From positions 1 through 24,106 of the IMG/VR virus record IMGVR_UViG_3300044613_000130: DNA of 24,106 bases; one strand, given 5' to 3'. Position 1 is the first letter of the stretch; the number at the start of each line of letters is the position of its first letter. This document shows positions 13,103 through 20,724 of the stretch, one piece after another. This DNA is from a virus. Under the pieces are notes generated by a model. It was not told the origin of the DNA. It saw only the letters and a list, made by a program, of their open reading frames with translations, and ran no database searches. The position numbers were made by a program, and so were the translations under genes.

Positions 13103-14830
13103 ATGAAGACGCCGGTCCTCGGCTCCAGCTATGTCCTGCGCAGCCCTAATGCGGCTGACAGCCGCATGGTCAATCTCTATCCTGAGATTGTGCCAGAAGG
13201 GGGCAAAGAGGCCGCTTGGCTTCAGCGAGCGCCGGGGCTCCGTCAGCTCGCCGTGTTTCCGACCGGCCCTGTGCGGGGGCTTTGGCAGTATGGCGACTAT
13301 GGTTACGCCGTCGCGGGCACCAAGCTATACCGTGTAGACACGGATTGGAGTTACCACGAACTCGGCACAGTAGCCGGCGCAGGCCCGGTCAACATGGTCG
13401 ATAACGGCACGCAGCTATTCATCGCTGCGGGCGCTAACGGCTACATCTACAACAACACCAACGTAACGCTGAGCTGCAATACGACCAACGGTTCGCCCAC
13501 TGTTACGACCGCTGATACATCTCTTATCTGGGTCGGCCTCCCTGTCACGGGCTCGGGCATTCCGGCCAGCACGACGGTCTCCAGTATTACGGACGGAACG
13601 ACTTTTGTTTTGTCGGCCAACGCTACAGCCACGGCGACGACGGATCTGACGTTCTCGCCGCTCTTCAGCGACATCACGGACCCGGATTTTCCGGGCGCGA
13701 TTGGCGTCGGGTTTATTGACGGCTATTTTGTATTCAACGAGCCCAACAGCCAGAAATTCTGGGTGACTGAGGCCTATAACGGCCTGTCCATCGACGCGCT
13801 GGACTTCGCCAGCGCGGAAGGCTCGCCGGACAATCTGGTCACGCTGATCGTTGACCATCGAGAAATCTGGCTGTTTGGCGTCAACACTGTCGAGGTCTGG
13901 TATAACGCCGGGCTCCCTGACTTTCCGCTTGCGCGCATCCAAGGCGCGTTTAATGAAATAGGTTGCCTCGCCGCCTATTCGGTCGCCAAACTCGACAATG
14001 GTCTGTTCTGGCTCGGGCGCGACGCGCGCGGTAACGGTATCGTCTACAGGTCCAAAGGTTACTCGGGCGAGCGCGTCTCGACGCACGCGGTCGAGTGGCA
14101 GATACAGCAATACACCACGCTTAACGACGCCGTGGCCTACACCTACCAGCAGGACGGCCACAGCTTCTACGTGCTGAATTTTCCGACCGCCAATACGACG
14201 TGGGTCTATGACGTGGCGACCGGCGTCTGGCATGAGCGCGCCGGGTGGGAAAACAACAACTTCACGCGCCATCGCGGCAACTGCCAGATGAACTACAACA
14301 ACGAAATCGTCATCGGCGATTACGTCGGCGGCGGGTTGTTTGCTTATGATTCAACAGTTTATACCGAAGCGGGCTCTATCCAGAAGTGGCTGCGGTCGTG
14401 GCGCGCGCTGCCTACGGGCCAGAATGATCTGAAGCGCACGACGCAACATAGTCTGCAACTTGACTGCGAGGCGGGTGTAGGTCTTACCGGCGACGACTAT
14501 CAATATCTGGACGGCCAACATCTGACTACTGAGTTAGGTGAGTGGCTGTTGACCGAGAATGGCGATTACATAGTAACGCAAAGCGCGCCTCTGGCTCCGG
14601 GCGTCAATCCGCAGGTCATGCTGCGCTGGTCGGATGACGGTGGCCATACGTGGTCAAACGAGCATTGGAAGTCGATGGGCCGCGTCGGGCAATACGGCTA
14701 CCGAACCATCTGGCGGCGGCTTGGCATGACATTGAAAATCCGCGACCGCGTGTATGAGGTGTCAGGGACCGATCCGGTCAAGATCGCGATCATGGGCGCT
14801 GAACTTATATTGAGCCCAACGAATGCCTGA
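13103..14830 (+). CDS. Tail accessory factor (packaged-DNA stabilisation), P22 gp10-like
   Basis: This 575-residue protein should form the hub joining the gp4 ring to the tail tip and fibres. P22 gp10 has 472 residues. Family-like features include the N-terminal NAADSRMVNLYPEIVPEG and RAPGLRQLA, the repeated beta-propeller-like strands, ITDPDFPGAIGVGFIDGYFV (about 191-210), and a C-terminal Asp-box-like SDDGGHTW (510-517). Two insertions explain the extra length: a Thr/Ser-rich beta module at about 120-184 and a short LTTELGEWLLTENGDYI module at about 474-490. GGAGG (13092-13096) lies 6 bases before the ATG. The end overlaps the next gene by 8 bases. Confidence 0.88.
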   Translation: MKTPVLGSSYVLRSPNAADSRMVNLYPEIVPEGGKEAAWLQRAPGLRQLAVFPTGPVRGLWQYGDYGYAVAGTKLYRVDTDWSYHELGTVAGAGPVNMVDNGTQLFIAAGANGYIYNNTNVTLSCNTTNGSPTVTTADTSLIWVGLPVTGSGIPASTTVSSITDGTTFVLSANATATATTDLTFSPLFSDITDPDFPGAIGVGFIDGYFVFNEPNSQKFWVTEAYNGLSIDALDFASAEGSPDNLVTLIVDHREIWLFGVNTVEVWYNAGLPDFPLARIQGAFNEIGCLAAYSVAKLDNGLFWLGRDARGNGIVYRSKGYSGERVSTHAVEWQIQQYTTLNDAVAYTYQQDGHSFYVLNFPTANTTWVYDVATGVWHERAGWENNNFTRHRGNCQMNYNNEIVIGDYVGGGLFAYDSTVYTEAGSIQKWLRSWRALPTGQNDLKRTTQHSLQLDCEAGVGLTGDDYQYLDGQHLTTELGEWLLTENGDYIVTQSAPLAPGVNPQVMLRWSDDGGHTWSNEHWKSMGRVGQYGYRTIWRRLGMTLKIRDRVYEVSGTDPVKIAIMGAELILSPTNA

Positions 14831-15428
14831 TATTGCAAACAATACGCAGATCCCGGCGGCGCGTGTTCCGATATGGGATAAGCTGACTAATTTCGTCACC
14901 CGCGAATGGTATAGGTGGTTTTATAACACCTACATCGCGGTCGAGGCTGGCCGGCGGTATGGCTCATTCTACAGCACGACGACGTTCACGCCCGCTGCGA
15001 CAAATACGGCCTACGCGCTGACCTTTAACCAGACATACACCCGCGCTGACGGGTCCAATGTAGTCTACGGCGTCTATATCGGGACGCCATCGTCGAGGAT
15101 ATATGTAGACAACGTGGCCACGTATAATTTTCAGTTTTCGGCGCAACTCAGGCAGACTTCTGGCGGCACGCATAACATTTATATCTGGCCCCGCGTGAAC
15201 GGCGTCAACGTCGATGACTCGGCCACGCAGATCACGATGAGCGGCGGGTCAAATACGGCCACTGTCGCCGCGTGGAATTTCGTGCTAAATCTTCAGGCGG
15301 GCGATTATTTTGAGCTGATCTATTCGGTAAGCAGCACAAATATTCAGATCCCCTATGTGGCGGCGGCTAGCCCGGTCCCGGCTATTCCTTCGGTCATCCT
15401 GACCGTAACCAGTTGTGTAGGTGCATAA
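14823..15428 (+). CDS. Tail tip or knob protein with C1q/TNF-like domain (probable)
   Basis: This 201-residue protein has a short N-terminal segment (IPAARVPIWDKLTNFVTREWYRW in outline, residues about 11-33), probably for docking, then a jelly-roll-like beta domain. YGSFYSTTTFTPAATNTAYA, VDNVATYNFQFSAQL, IWPRVNGVNVDDS and LQAGDYFELIYSVSS are typical of C1q/TNF-like phage knob domains. It occupies the place of the P22 tail needle gene (26) just after gp10. The Sf6 needle carries a TNF-like tip knob, so this could be a needle analogue, although a long coiled-coil shaft is missing. It overlaps gp10 by 8 bases and the next gene through TAATG. Confidence 0.65.
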   Translation: MPDIANNTQIPAARVPIWDKLTNFVTREWYRWFYNTYIAVEAGRRYGSFYSTTTFTPAATNTAYALTFNQTYTRADGSNVVYGVYIGTPSSRIYVDNVATYNFQFSAQLRQTSGGTHNIYIWPRVNGVNVDDSATQITMSGGSNTATVAAWNFVLNLQAGDYFELIYSVSSTNIQIPYVAAASPVPAIPSVILTVTSCVGA

Positions 15429-17125
15429 TGGCTGTCATCACCCCCATACCCAAGACCCAGTTCATCGGCGCTAATGGCGCTCCTCTGGTCGGCGGTAAGG
15501 TCTACACTTATCAGGCCGGCACGACGAGCCCGCAGGTTACATATACGGATTCGACCGGATCGTCAGCTAACACGAACCCGATCATTCTCGACTCGCGCGG
15601 CGAGGCGAATATCTGGCTCGGTGAGGCGACGTATAAATTCAAGCTGACCGACGCCAATGATGTTGAGATCTGGACGGTCGACTATATCTCCGCCCCGACG
15701 ACGGCCGTCTCGCCGGTTCTGACCGGCAACGTCACGATCTCGACCGACTCGTCTGGCCCGGCGCTTAAGATTACCCAGACCGGCACGGGCGACGTTCTGC
15801 GTGTGCAGGATAGCGTCGACCCTGACCTTACGCCTTTCGTTATCAACGCGGCCGGTCTGGTCGGGCTTGGGACCGTCGCCCCGGCCGAAGCGCTGGACAT
15901 AGACAACAACGGGCGCATACAGTTTTCGGCTAACGGCACCCCGCGCACGGTCATCTCGGCCGACGCCACCAACTCAACCGTGGATGTCCGTGACGCCCGC
16001 AATCTTGTCCTGCGCGTTAATGGCGGGGACCGGCTGACGATTGCCAGCACGGGCATGACATCGCTCGCGAATGGTCTGACCGTGTCGGCCAGCGGCGCGG
16101 CGATCACGGGTAACAGCTCAGTTACGGGTACGTTCACTTCGTCCGGCGCGCTCACCGTATCGTCCGGCGGCGCTACCATATCTGCCGGAGGACTGACCGT
16201 GTCTGCTGGCGGTGCAGCCATCACGGGCAACAGCTCGGTCACTGGAACGCTTGGCGTTAGCAGCACACTGACGGCTTCTAATGGACTGACCGTGTCGGCT
16301 GGCGGTGCGGCCATTACGGGCAACAGTTCTGTTACGGGCACGCTAGGCGTTAGCAGCACACTGACGGCTTCTAATGGACTGACCGTGTCGGCTGGCGGTG
16401 CGGCCATTACGGGCAACAGTTCTGTTACGGGCACGCTAGGCGTTAGCAGCACACTGACAGCTTCTAATGGACTGACCGTGTCTGCTGGCGGTGCGGGTAT
16501 AACAGGGACGCTCACGGCTAACAGCGGCGTTTCTGTTCCTTCTGGCGGCGTCAACGTCACGGGGACGGTCACAGCCACGACGTTCTCGGGCGCGTGGGCG
16601 AATATCCCTGCCGGCACCGTTATGCTGTTCGTGCAGACTTCGGCTCCAACGGGATGGACGAAATCCACCGCGCATAACGATAAAGCACTGCGCGTGGTCT
16701 CCGGCTCAGCCTCGTCGGGCGGCAGCGTCGCGTTTACAACGGCGTTTGCTTCGCAGGCTGTGACCGGCACGGTTGCCAGCTATACGCTGACGACGGCGGA
16801 CATCCCGTCGCATAATCATAGTGCCACCAGCACCAGCACCAGCACCAGCTCGGTAACAGATTCGGGGCACACGCATAATTATGATAGATCTGGCTCTAAC
16901 ACGGGCGTTTATCAACCGGGCGCTGTCGGCGCTACCGGATCGCTTAACTATACCGCCACCGCTACGACCAGCGCCACTACAGGAATTAGCGTTAGCACAT
17001 CGACTTCCACATCTACGACTATCGGCAATACGGGCGGCGGCGGTGGTCATAGCCACGGCTTCTCCGCACCTAATATAAACCTCGCCGTTCAGTATGTAGA
17101 CGTAATCATAGCGACGAAAGACTAA
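15428..17125 (+). CDS. Tail fibre with P22-tailspike-like N-terminus and collar-like tip
   Basis: This 565-residue fibre has three parts. Residues 1-90 (TPIPKTQFIGANGAPLVGGK, then VYTYQAGTT and GEANIWLGEATYKFKLTD) match the particle-binding domain of P22-type tailspikes and related fibres. Residues about 200-390 form a Gly/Thr/Ser/Ala shaft with three full 31-residue repeats. Residues about 393-565 form a tail-collar-like tip (IPAGTVMLFVQTSAPTGWTK) with three HxH motifs at H462/H464, H481/H483 and H541/H543, the metal-binding signature of T4 gp12-type fibres. It probably binds the host receptor. ATG 15428 is chosen over an upstream TTG because it forms TAATG with the previous stop. Confidence 0.87.
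   Translation: MAVITPIPKTQFIGANGAPLVGGKVYTYQAGTTSPQVTYTDSTGSSANTNPIILDSRGEANIWLGEATYKFKLTDANDVEIWTVDYISAPTTAVSPVLTGNVTISTDSSGPALKITQTGTGDVLRVQDSVDPDLTPFVINAAGLVGLGTVAPAEALDIDNNGRIQFSANGTPRTVISADATNSTVDVRDARNLVLRVNGGDRLTIASTGMTSLANGLTVSASGAAITGNSSVTGTFTSSGALTVSSGGATISAGGLTVSAGGAAITGNSSVTGTLGVSSTLTASNGLTVSAGGAAITGNSSVTGTLGVSSTLTASNGLTVSAGGAAITGNSSVTGTLGVSSTLTASNGLTVSAGGAGITGTLTANSGVSVPSGGVNVTGTVTATTFSGAWANIPAGTVMLFVQTSAPTGWTKSTAHNDKALRVVSGSASSGGSVAFTTAFASQAVTGTVASYTLTTADIPSHNHSATSTSTSTSSVTDSGHTHNYDRSGSNTGVYQPGAVGATGSLNYTATATTSATTGISVSTSTSTSTTIGNTGGGGGHSHGFSAPNINLAVQYVDVIIATKD
16190..16498 (+). repeat. 93-bp in-frame tandem repeat in the tail fibre
   Basis: Units run 16190-16282, 16283-16375 and 16376-16468, then a partial copy to about 16498. 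The second and third differ at one visible base (ACGGCTTC versus ACAGCTTC near the end); the first is more diverged at synonymous sites. Each encodes 31 residues beginning GLTVSAGGAAITGNSSVTGT. Near identity implies recent duplication or continuing homogenisation. Confidence 0.9.
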
Positions 17126-17391
17126 TGGAACTCAAAAACGGAACCTTCTGTCCGCTTATCAAAAAAGACTGCGTGCAATTAAAATGCGCGTGGTTTACAT
17201 TGTTGCGCGGGACAAACCCCAATACGGGCAAAGAAATAGACGAATGGATGTGCGCTATTACGGCTATGCCTATGCTTCAGATTGAAGTGGCAAAAGAAGT
17301 CCGTCAGGGCGCAGCCGCGACCGAGTCTTTCCGTAATGAAGTGGTTGCTATATCATCGCAACCCGTCACGCCGCTCATCGGCAGGAGCTAA
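17125..17391 (+). CDS. Small four-cysteine protein
   Basis: This 88-residue protein has Cys at 9, 16, 21 and 43 in CPLIKKDCVQLKCAWF and EWMCAI. The spacing suggests a zinc or iron-sulfur site. I recall phage proteins with the same pattern (CPLI..DC..L.C.WF and a later W.C) encoded near tail or ejection genes, without known function. The start overlaps the fibre stop as TAATG and the next gene starts 3 bases after the stop, so it belongs to the late operon. No membrane segment is seen. Metal binding is inferred from the cysteines. Confidence 0.68.
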   Translation: MELKNGTFCPLIKKDCVQLKCAWFTLLRGTNPNTGKEIDEWMCAITAMPMLQIEVAKEVRQGAAATESFRNEVVAISSQPVTPLIGRS

Positions 17392-17393
17392 CA

Positions 17394-19079
17394 ATGGACC
17401 CTTTCACCTTAGCCCTTCTCGGCAGTTCCGCCGCCAGCGGTCTGGGGTCCGTTCTAGGCGCGCGCGCTTCGGGACAGGCGGCGCAAGCACAATCCCAAGC
17501 TGCTATGTTGAGCGCGGTTCTTCAGGCGCAGGCGCAGGAGCGCGCAAGACAAGACATCCTTCAGGGCAGGGCCAGCGGCGAGCAGGCTCTTAGATCCGCC
17601 GCCCAGCCAACATTGGAGGCTCTACGCGCTTCGACCGCGCGCGCTGAAGAGGTCCGGCGGGCGGGCGCTGGCGAGGCTGCGGCCGAGCTGGAGCGTGGGC
17701 GCGCGGCGTCTATCTCTCCGTTATTGGCGGCGCAGCAGGCGCAGCAGCAAGCGCTTTTAGGCGCTACCGGCGGTCAGTTGGAAGCGCTTTACGGCGGCGC
17801 TGGGCTGGGAATGCAGGCGCTTCGTCAGGCTGAGCTTGGACAGCTCGGCGCGTTACGAGGCGGAGCGGGTCAAGCTGCCGGCGCAATTCAGCGCGGTATG
17901 GGGCAGGGCGCAGGCGCGCTCACGGGGGCAGAACGCCGCGCGGCGGGAGAACTGACCGCAGGCGAGATGGGCGGCCTTGGCGCACTAGGCGGCGCGTTTG
18001 GTATGCAAGCCGGCTATCAACAGCCATATGTGTCGACAGGCGCAGGCGCGCAGAATCAGCTTGCGGCGCTTTACGGCGTCGGCGGCGATCCTAACGCGCC
18101 GGGCTATGGCTCGTTTATGCGTCAGCCGACGCTCGAAGAACTTCAGATGGACCCCGGCTACGCGTTCCGCATGGCTGAAGGCCAGCGGGCTATGCAGTCG
18201 ACGCTTGGCTCGTCGGGTATGCGCGGCTCGGGCGCAGCGCTGAAAGCTGCGACTCGCTACGGGCAGGAAGCTGGCAGTCAGGAATATCAGAACGCCTACG
18301 CGCGGTTCATGGCAAACCGTCAAGCGGCACTGTCCGGCCTTCAGGGCCTTGCGGGCTCGGGTCAGGGTGCGGCAAATGTAATGACGCAGGCTGCGGGTGG
18401 TCTTGGCACCGGAGCGGCAGGGCTTATGCAGACCGGCGCTACAGGCCGTGCGGGGCTTGCGTCCCAGACCGGTGCTAATCTCGCGAACATCTATGGAACC
18501 GGCGCACAGAACCTTGCGAACATCTATGGTGCGCAAGGCCAGAATGTCGCGGGTGTGCTGGGTCAGACGGGCGCTAATGTCGCTAATATTGCAGGCACGA
18601 CAGGTCAGAACGTCGCGGGTGCGTTGGGTCAGACAGGCACTAACCTTGCGAATGTCTATGGCACGACGGGCCAGAACGTCAGTAATATTCAGGGCGCGAC
18701 CGGGCAGAACCTTGCCGGGCTACGCGGCGCGCTCGGCACGGGGCTGTCGGCGGACATTCTTGGCAGCGGCCAGAACATCGCGAATGTCTACTCTGGACTT
18801 GGCACCGGTCTAGCCAATCTTGCCACGGGCGCGGCCGTCCCGCTCGCTAATCTGGCGACCGGCGGCGGCCAAGCGCTCGCGACCGGGCTGGAGAACGCCG
18901 CGCAGGCCCGCGCGTCCGGCTATATGGGCGGCGCGTCGGCGCTGTCTCAGGCGCTGGGCAATGTTGGGCAGAACGCGCTGGCCTATAGCATGATGGACCG
19001 CATGTATGGTCAAGCGCGGCCGGCGACGGCGCAACCGTTCAACCGAAATTATGGTATGGGTTACGGCCCGCAGCTTTGA
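17394..19079 (+). CDS. DNA ejection protein built on 11-residue repeats
   Basis: This 561-residue, Ala/Gly/Gln-rich protein is a probable internal virion protein ejected with the DNA, corresponding to the P22 gp7/gp20/gp16 set. The centre (about 252-320; MDPGYAFRMAEGQRAMQSTL, then MRGSGAALKAATRYGQ and QEYQNAYARFMANR) is a conserved segment I recognise from phage ejection-type proteins. Two blocks flanking it have a strict 11-residue period: residues 121-208 (eight units starting L/I and mostly ending A) and about 338-502 (units like GQNLANIYGAQ). The N-terminus has a short hydrophobic stretch. AGGAG (17383-17387) lies 6 bases before the ATG. The role is inferred from family and position. Confidence 0.78.
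   Translation: MDPFTLALLGSSAASGLGSVLGARASGQAAQAQSQAAMLSAVLQAQAQERARQDILQGRASGEQALRSAAQPTLEALRASTARAEEVRRAGAGEAAAELERGRAASISPLLAAQQAQQQALLGATGGQLEALYGGAGLGMQALRQAELGQLGALRGGAGQAAGAIQRGMGQGAGALTGAERRAAGELTAGEMGGLGALGGAFGMQAGYQQPYVSTGAGAQNQLAALYGVGGDPNAPGYGSFMRQPTLEELQMDPGYAFRMAEGQRAMQSTLGSSGMRGSGAALKAATRYGQEAGSQEYQNAYARFMANRQAALSGLQGLAGSGQGAANVMTQAAGGLGTGAAGLMQTGATGRAGLASQTGANLANIYGTGAQNLANIYGAQGQNVAGVLGQTGANVANIAGTTGQNVAGALGQTGTNLANVYGTTGQNVSNIQGATGQNLAGLRGALGTGLSADILGSGQNIANVYSGLGTGLANLATGAAVPLANLATGGGQALATGLENAAQARASGYMGGASALSQALGNVGQNALAYSMMDRMYGQARPATAQPFNRNYGMGYGPQL
17754..18017 (+). repeat. 33-bp-period coding repeat, first block (8 hendecads)
   Basis: Residues 121-208 of the ejection protein divide into eight 11-residue units without gaps: LLGATGGQLEA, LYGGAGLGMQA, LRQAELGQLGA, LRGGAGQAAGA, IQRGMGQGAGA, LTGAERRAAGE, LTAGEMGGLGA, LGGAFGMQAGY. 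DNA identity between units is low, so the repeat is old and kept at protein level. Confidence 0.75.
18405..18866 (+). repeat. 33-bp-period coding repeat, second block
   Basis: Residues 338-491 have the same 11-residue period. The clearest eight units start at residue 360 (GANLANIYGTG, AQNLANIYGAQ, GQNVAGVLGQT, GANVANIAGTT, GQNVAGALGQT and so on), with looser units on both sides and traces to about residue 530. The units here are more alike in DNA than those of the first block, suggesting more recent expansion. Confidence 0.8.
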
Positions 19080-19089
19080 GGTCTGACTA

Positions 19090-20724
19090 ATGGCCGTTCG
19101 ATATGACATTGCGTCTATGGTGCCCCAAATGAGTGGCGGCGGCATAGATCCGCTTAACATGATGGCTCAGTTGCGTCAGCAAGAATACCAGCAGGCGCAG
19201 CTTGCGCGTATGGCGCAGAGCATGGACGTGCAGGATCTTCAGGCGCAGATTGCCGCGCAGCGCGAGCTTCGCCAAGCCGAAGCAGCACAGCGTCAGGCGG
19301 GACTATATGGCGCGCAGCAGCAGGAAGCGGAGCAGAAAATACAGGCCGGCAAGATCGACCTTTATAAGAATATGTTCCAGAATTTCGTCAACGACCAAAA
19401 GTCGCTCGATAGTTTTGTGGCTATGATGGAGCGCGACTTTCCGCAGGGCGTCGCAGCGTTCAAAGGCAAGACTTATTCGGACGATTGGAAACAGGGGCTT
19501 TTGAAGCCTGAAGGCGACTATATGGAAGCCGGCGGCGAAGTATATCAGAAAACCGCGCGAGGACTTAGGCCCGCACCTATCATCCAGCCCGAAGCCATCC
19601 CCGGCCCGCGTCAGGACATGGCGACGGCGCTTATTAAAGAGCGCGAAGGGTTTATTGAGAAGCCGAAATACGATGTGAACGCCTATCGTGCCGGGTATGG
19701 TAGCGACACCGTGACGTTGCCGGACGGCACTGTCCAGAAGGTGACGCCCGGTATGCGCGTGTCGCCTGAGGATGCTGAACGCGATCTTCAGCGGCGTATT
19801 CAGACCGAGTTTGTCCCGAAGGCTGCGGCCAAAGTCGGCGAAGAAGTTTGGTCTACGCTGCCTGAGAATACGCGCGCGGCGCTGACTTCGGTCGCATATA
19901 ACTACGGCACGGTCCCCAGCCGTATCGTCCCGGCTGTGCAGTCCGGCAACCCTGAGACTATCGCGCGGGCTATCGAGAGTCTGGCCGGCGATAACAAGGG
20001 TATCAACGCCGGGCGACGTATGCAGGAAGCTAATATCGCTCGCGGCACGGGTATGCCCGGCTCGCGCGCGGTGCCGGCTTTTGCCGCTGGCGGCGCGCCG
20101 TCGTTCATGGGCGGCCCCGAGATCACGCCGCCGATCAATATGATGGCCCCGCCGGCTGCACCTATGAACGCGATGGCTGCGCCGGCTATGCCGACGCCGC
20201 CTGCGCCGCAGCCAGCTCAGCCGATCACGGTCGGCACCAAGACGCAGGTCAAAGGCCAGAGCAACGTCGAAACGACGCTCGGTAAGATGATGGACAAATA
20301 CAACAAGCTCGATCAGTTGGAGGCTATCCCCAGCTCTTCGCGCGGCGCGCTGTCCAACATCGCCGCTTATGCGGCTGGCACGACTGTCGGGCAGGAAGTC
20401 GAGAAGGCCCGCGCAACGCCGGCTCAGCAGCAGCGTAACGAGTTAAAGGCGCTTCGTCGGTCGCTTCTGAAAGACATCATGTCTGCTACCGGCGCATCCG
20501 CCAAAGAACTCGACTCTAATTTTGAGTTGAAAAGTATGCTGGAGTCGTTGTCTGACGAGACTATGGACATTGATTCCGTCCGTCGTATTATCGCTGATCT
20601 TTCAGCGCGCTACGGCCGTGGCGGTGTCTCTGCGCCAGAAGAAGCGGCTCCTGCGCCGGCTGCGCCGGCCGCTGCGGCAGGGCCGCAGGTCATTGATTTC
20701 AGCCAGCTTCCCAAGAGGCGCTAA
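19090..20724 (+). CDS. DNA ejection protein with internal lysozyme (GH24-like) domain
   Basis: This 544-residue protein combines an N-terminal Gln-rich coiled coil (about 23-90), a lysozyme-like domain (about 176-320), a Pro/Ala/Met-rich linker (about 325-380) and a helical C-terminus. In the lysozyme domain the Glu of KEREGF (E186) and the Asp of KYDVN (D195) have the 9-residue spacing of T4 lysozyme E11 and D20. GYGSDTV and ALTSVAYNYG also fit. At the third catalytic position (Thr in the TIG motif of T4) the sequence reads RAG, with R200. It is probably ejected and opens the peptidoglycan locally. GAGG (19078-19081), spanning the previous stop, precedes the ATG by 8 bases. It follows one ejection-type gene and overlaps another. 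Confidence 0.82.
   Translation: MAVRYDIASMVPQMSGGGIDPLNMMAQLRQQEYQQAQLARMAQSMDVQDLQAQIAAQRELRQAEAAQRQAGLYGAQQQEAEQKIQAGKIDLYKNMFQNFVNDQKSLDSFVAMMERDFPQGVAAFKGKTYSDDWKQGLLKPEGDYMEAGGEVYQKTARGLRPAPIIQPEAIPGPRQDMATALIKEREGFIEKPKYDVNAYRAGYGSDTVTLPDGTVQKVTPGMRVSPEDAERDLQRRIQTEFVPKAAAKVGEEVWSTLPENTRAALTSVAYNYGTVPSRIVPAVQSGNPETIARAIESLAGDNKGINAGRRMQEANIARGTGMPGSRAVPAFAAGGAPSFMGGPEITPPINMMAPPAAPMNAMAAPAMPTPPAPQPAQPITVGTKTQVKGQSNVETTLGKMMDKYNKLDQLEAIPSSSRGALSNIAAYAAGTTVGQEVEKARATPAQQQRNELKALRRSLLKDIMSATGASAKELDSNFELKSMLESLSDETMDIDSVRRIIADLSARYGRGGVSAPEEAAPAPAAPAAAAGPQVIDFSQLPKRR

Noticed and set aside
13415-14272. Open frame on the minus strand opposite gp10
   Set aside because: Arg/Val-rich shadow of a well-supported plus-strand gene, with no family signal.
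16190-16498. CRISPR-like array
   Set aside because: The repeats are contiguous and coding, with no spacers.
15682-16770. Open frame (362 codons) on the minus strand opposite the tail fibre
   Set aside because: It is the antisense image of the fibre repeats, with the same 31-residue period read backwards.
15428-17125. Diversity-generating retroelement target in the fibre
   Set aside because: No reverse transcriptase gene or template repeat is present in the window, and the repeats are in the shaft, not at the variable tip.
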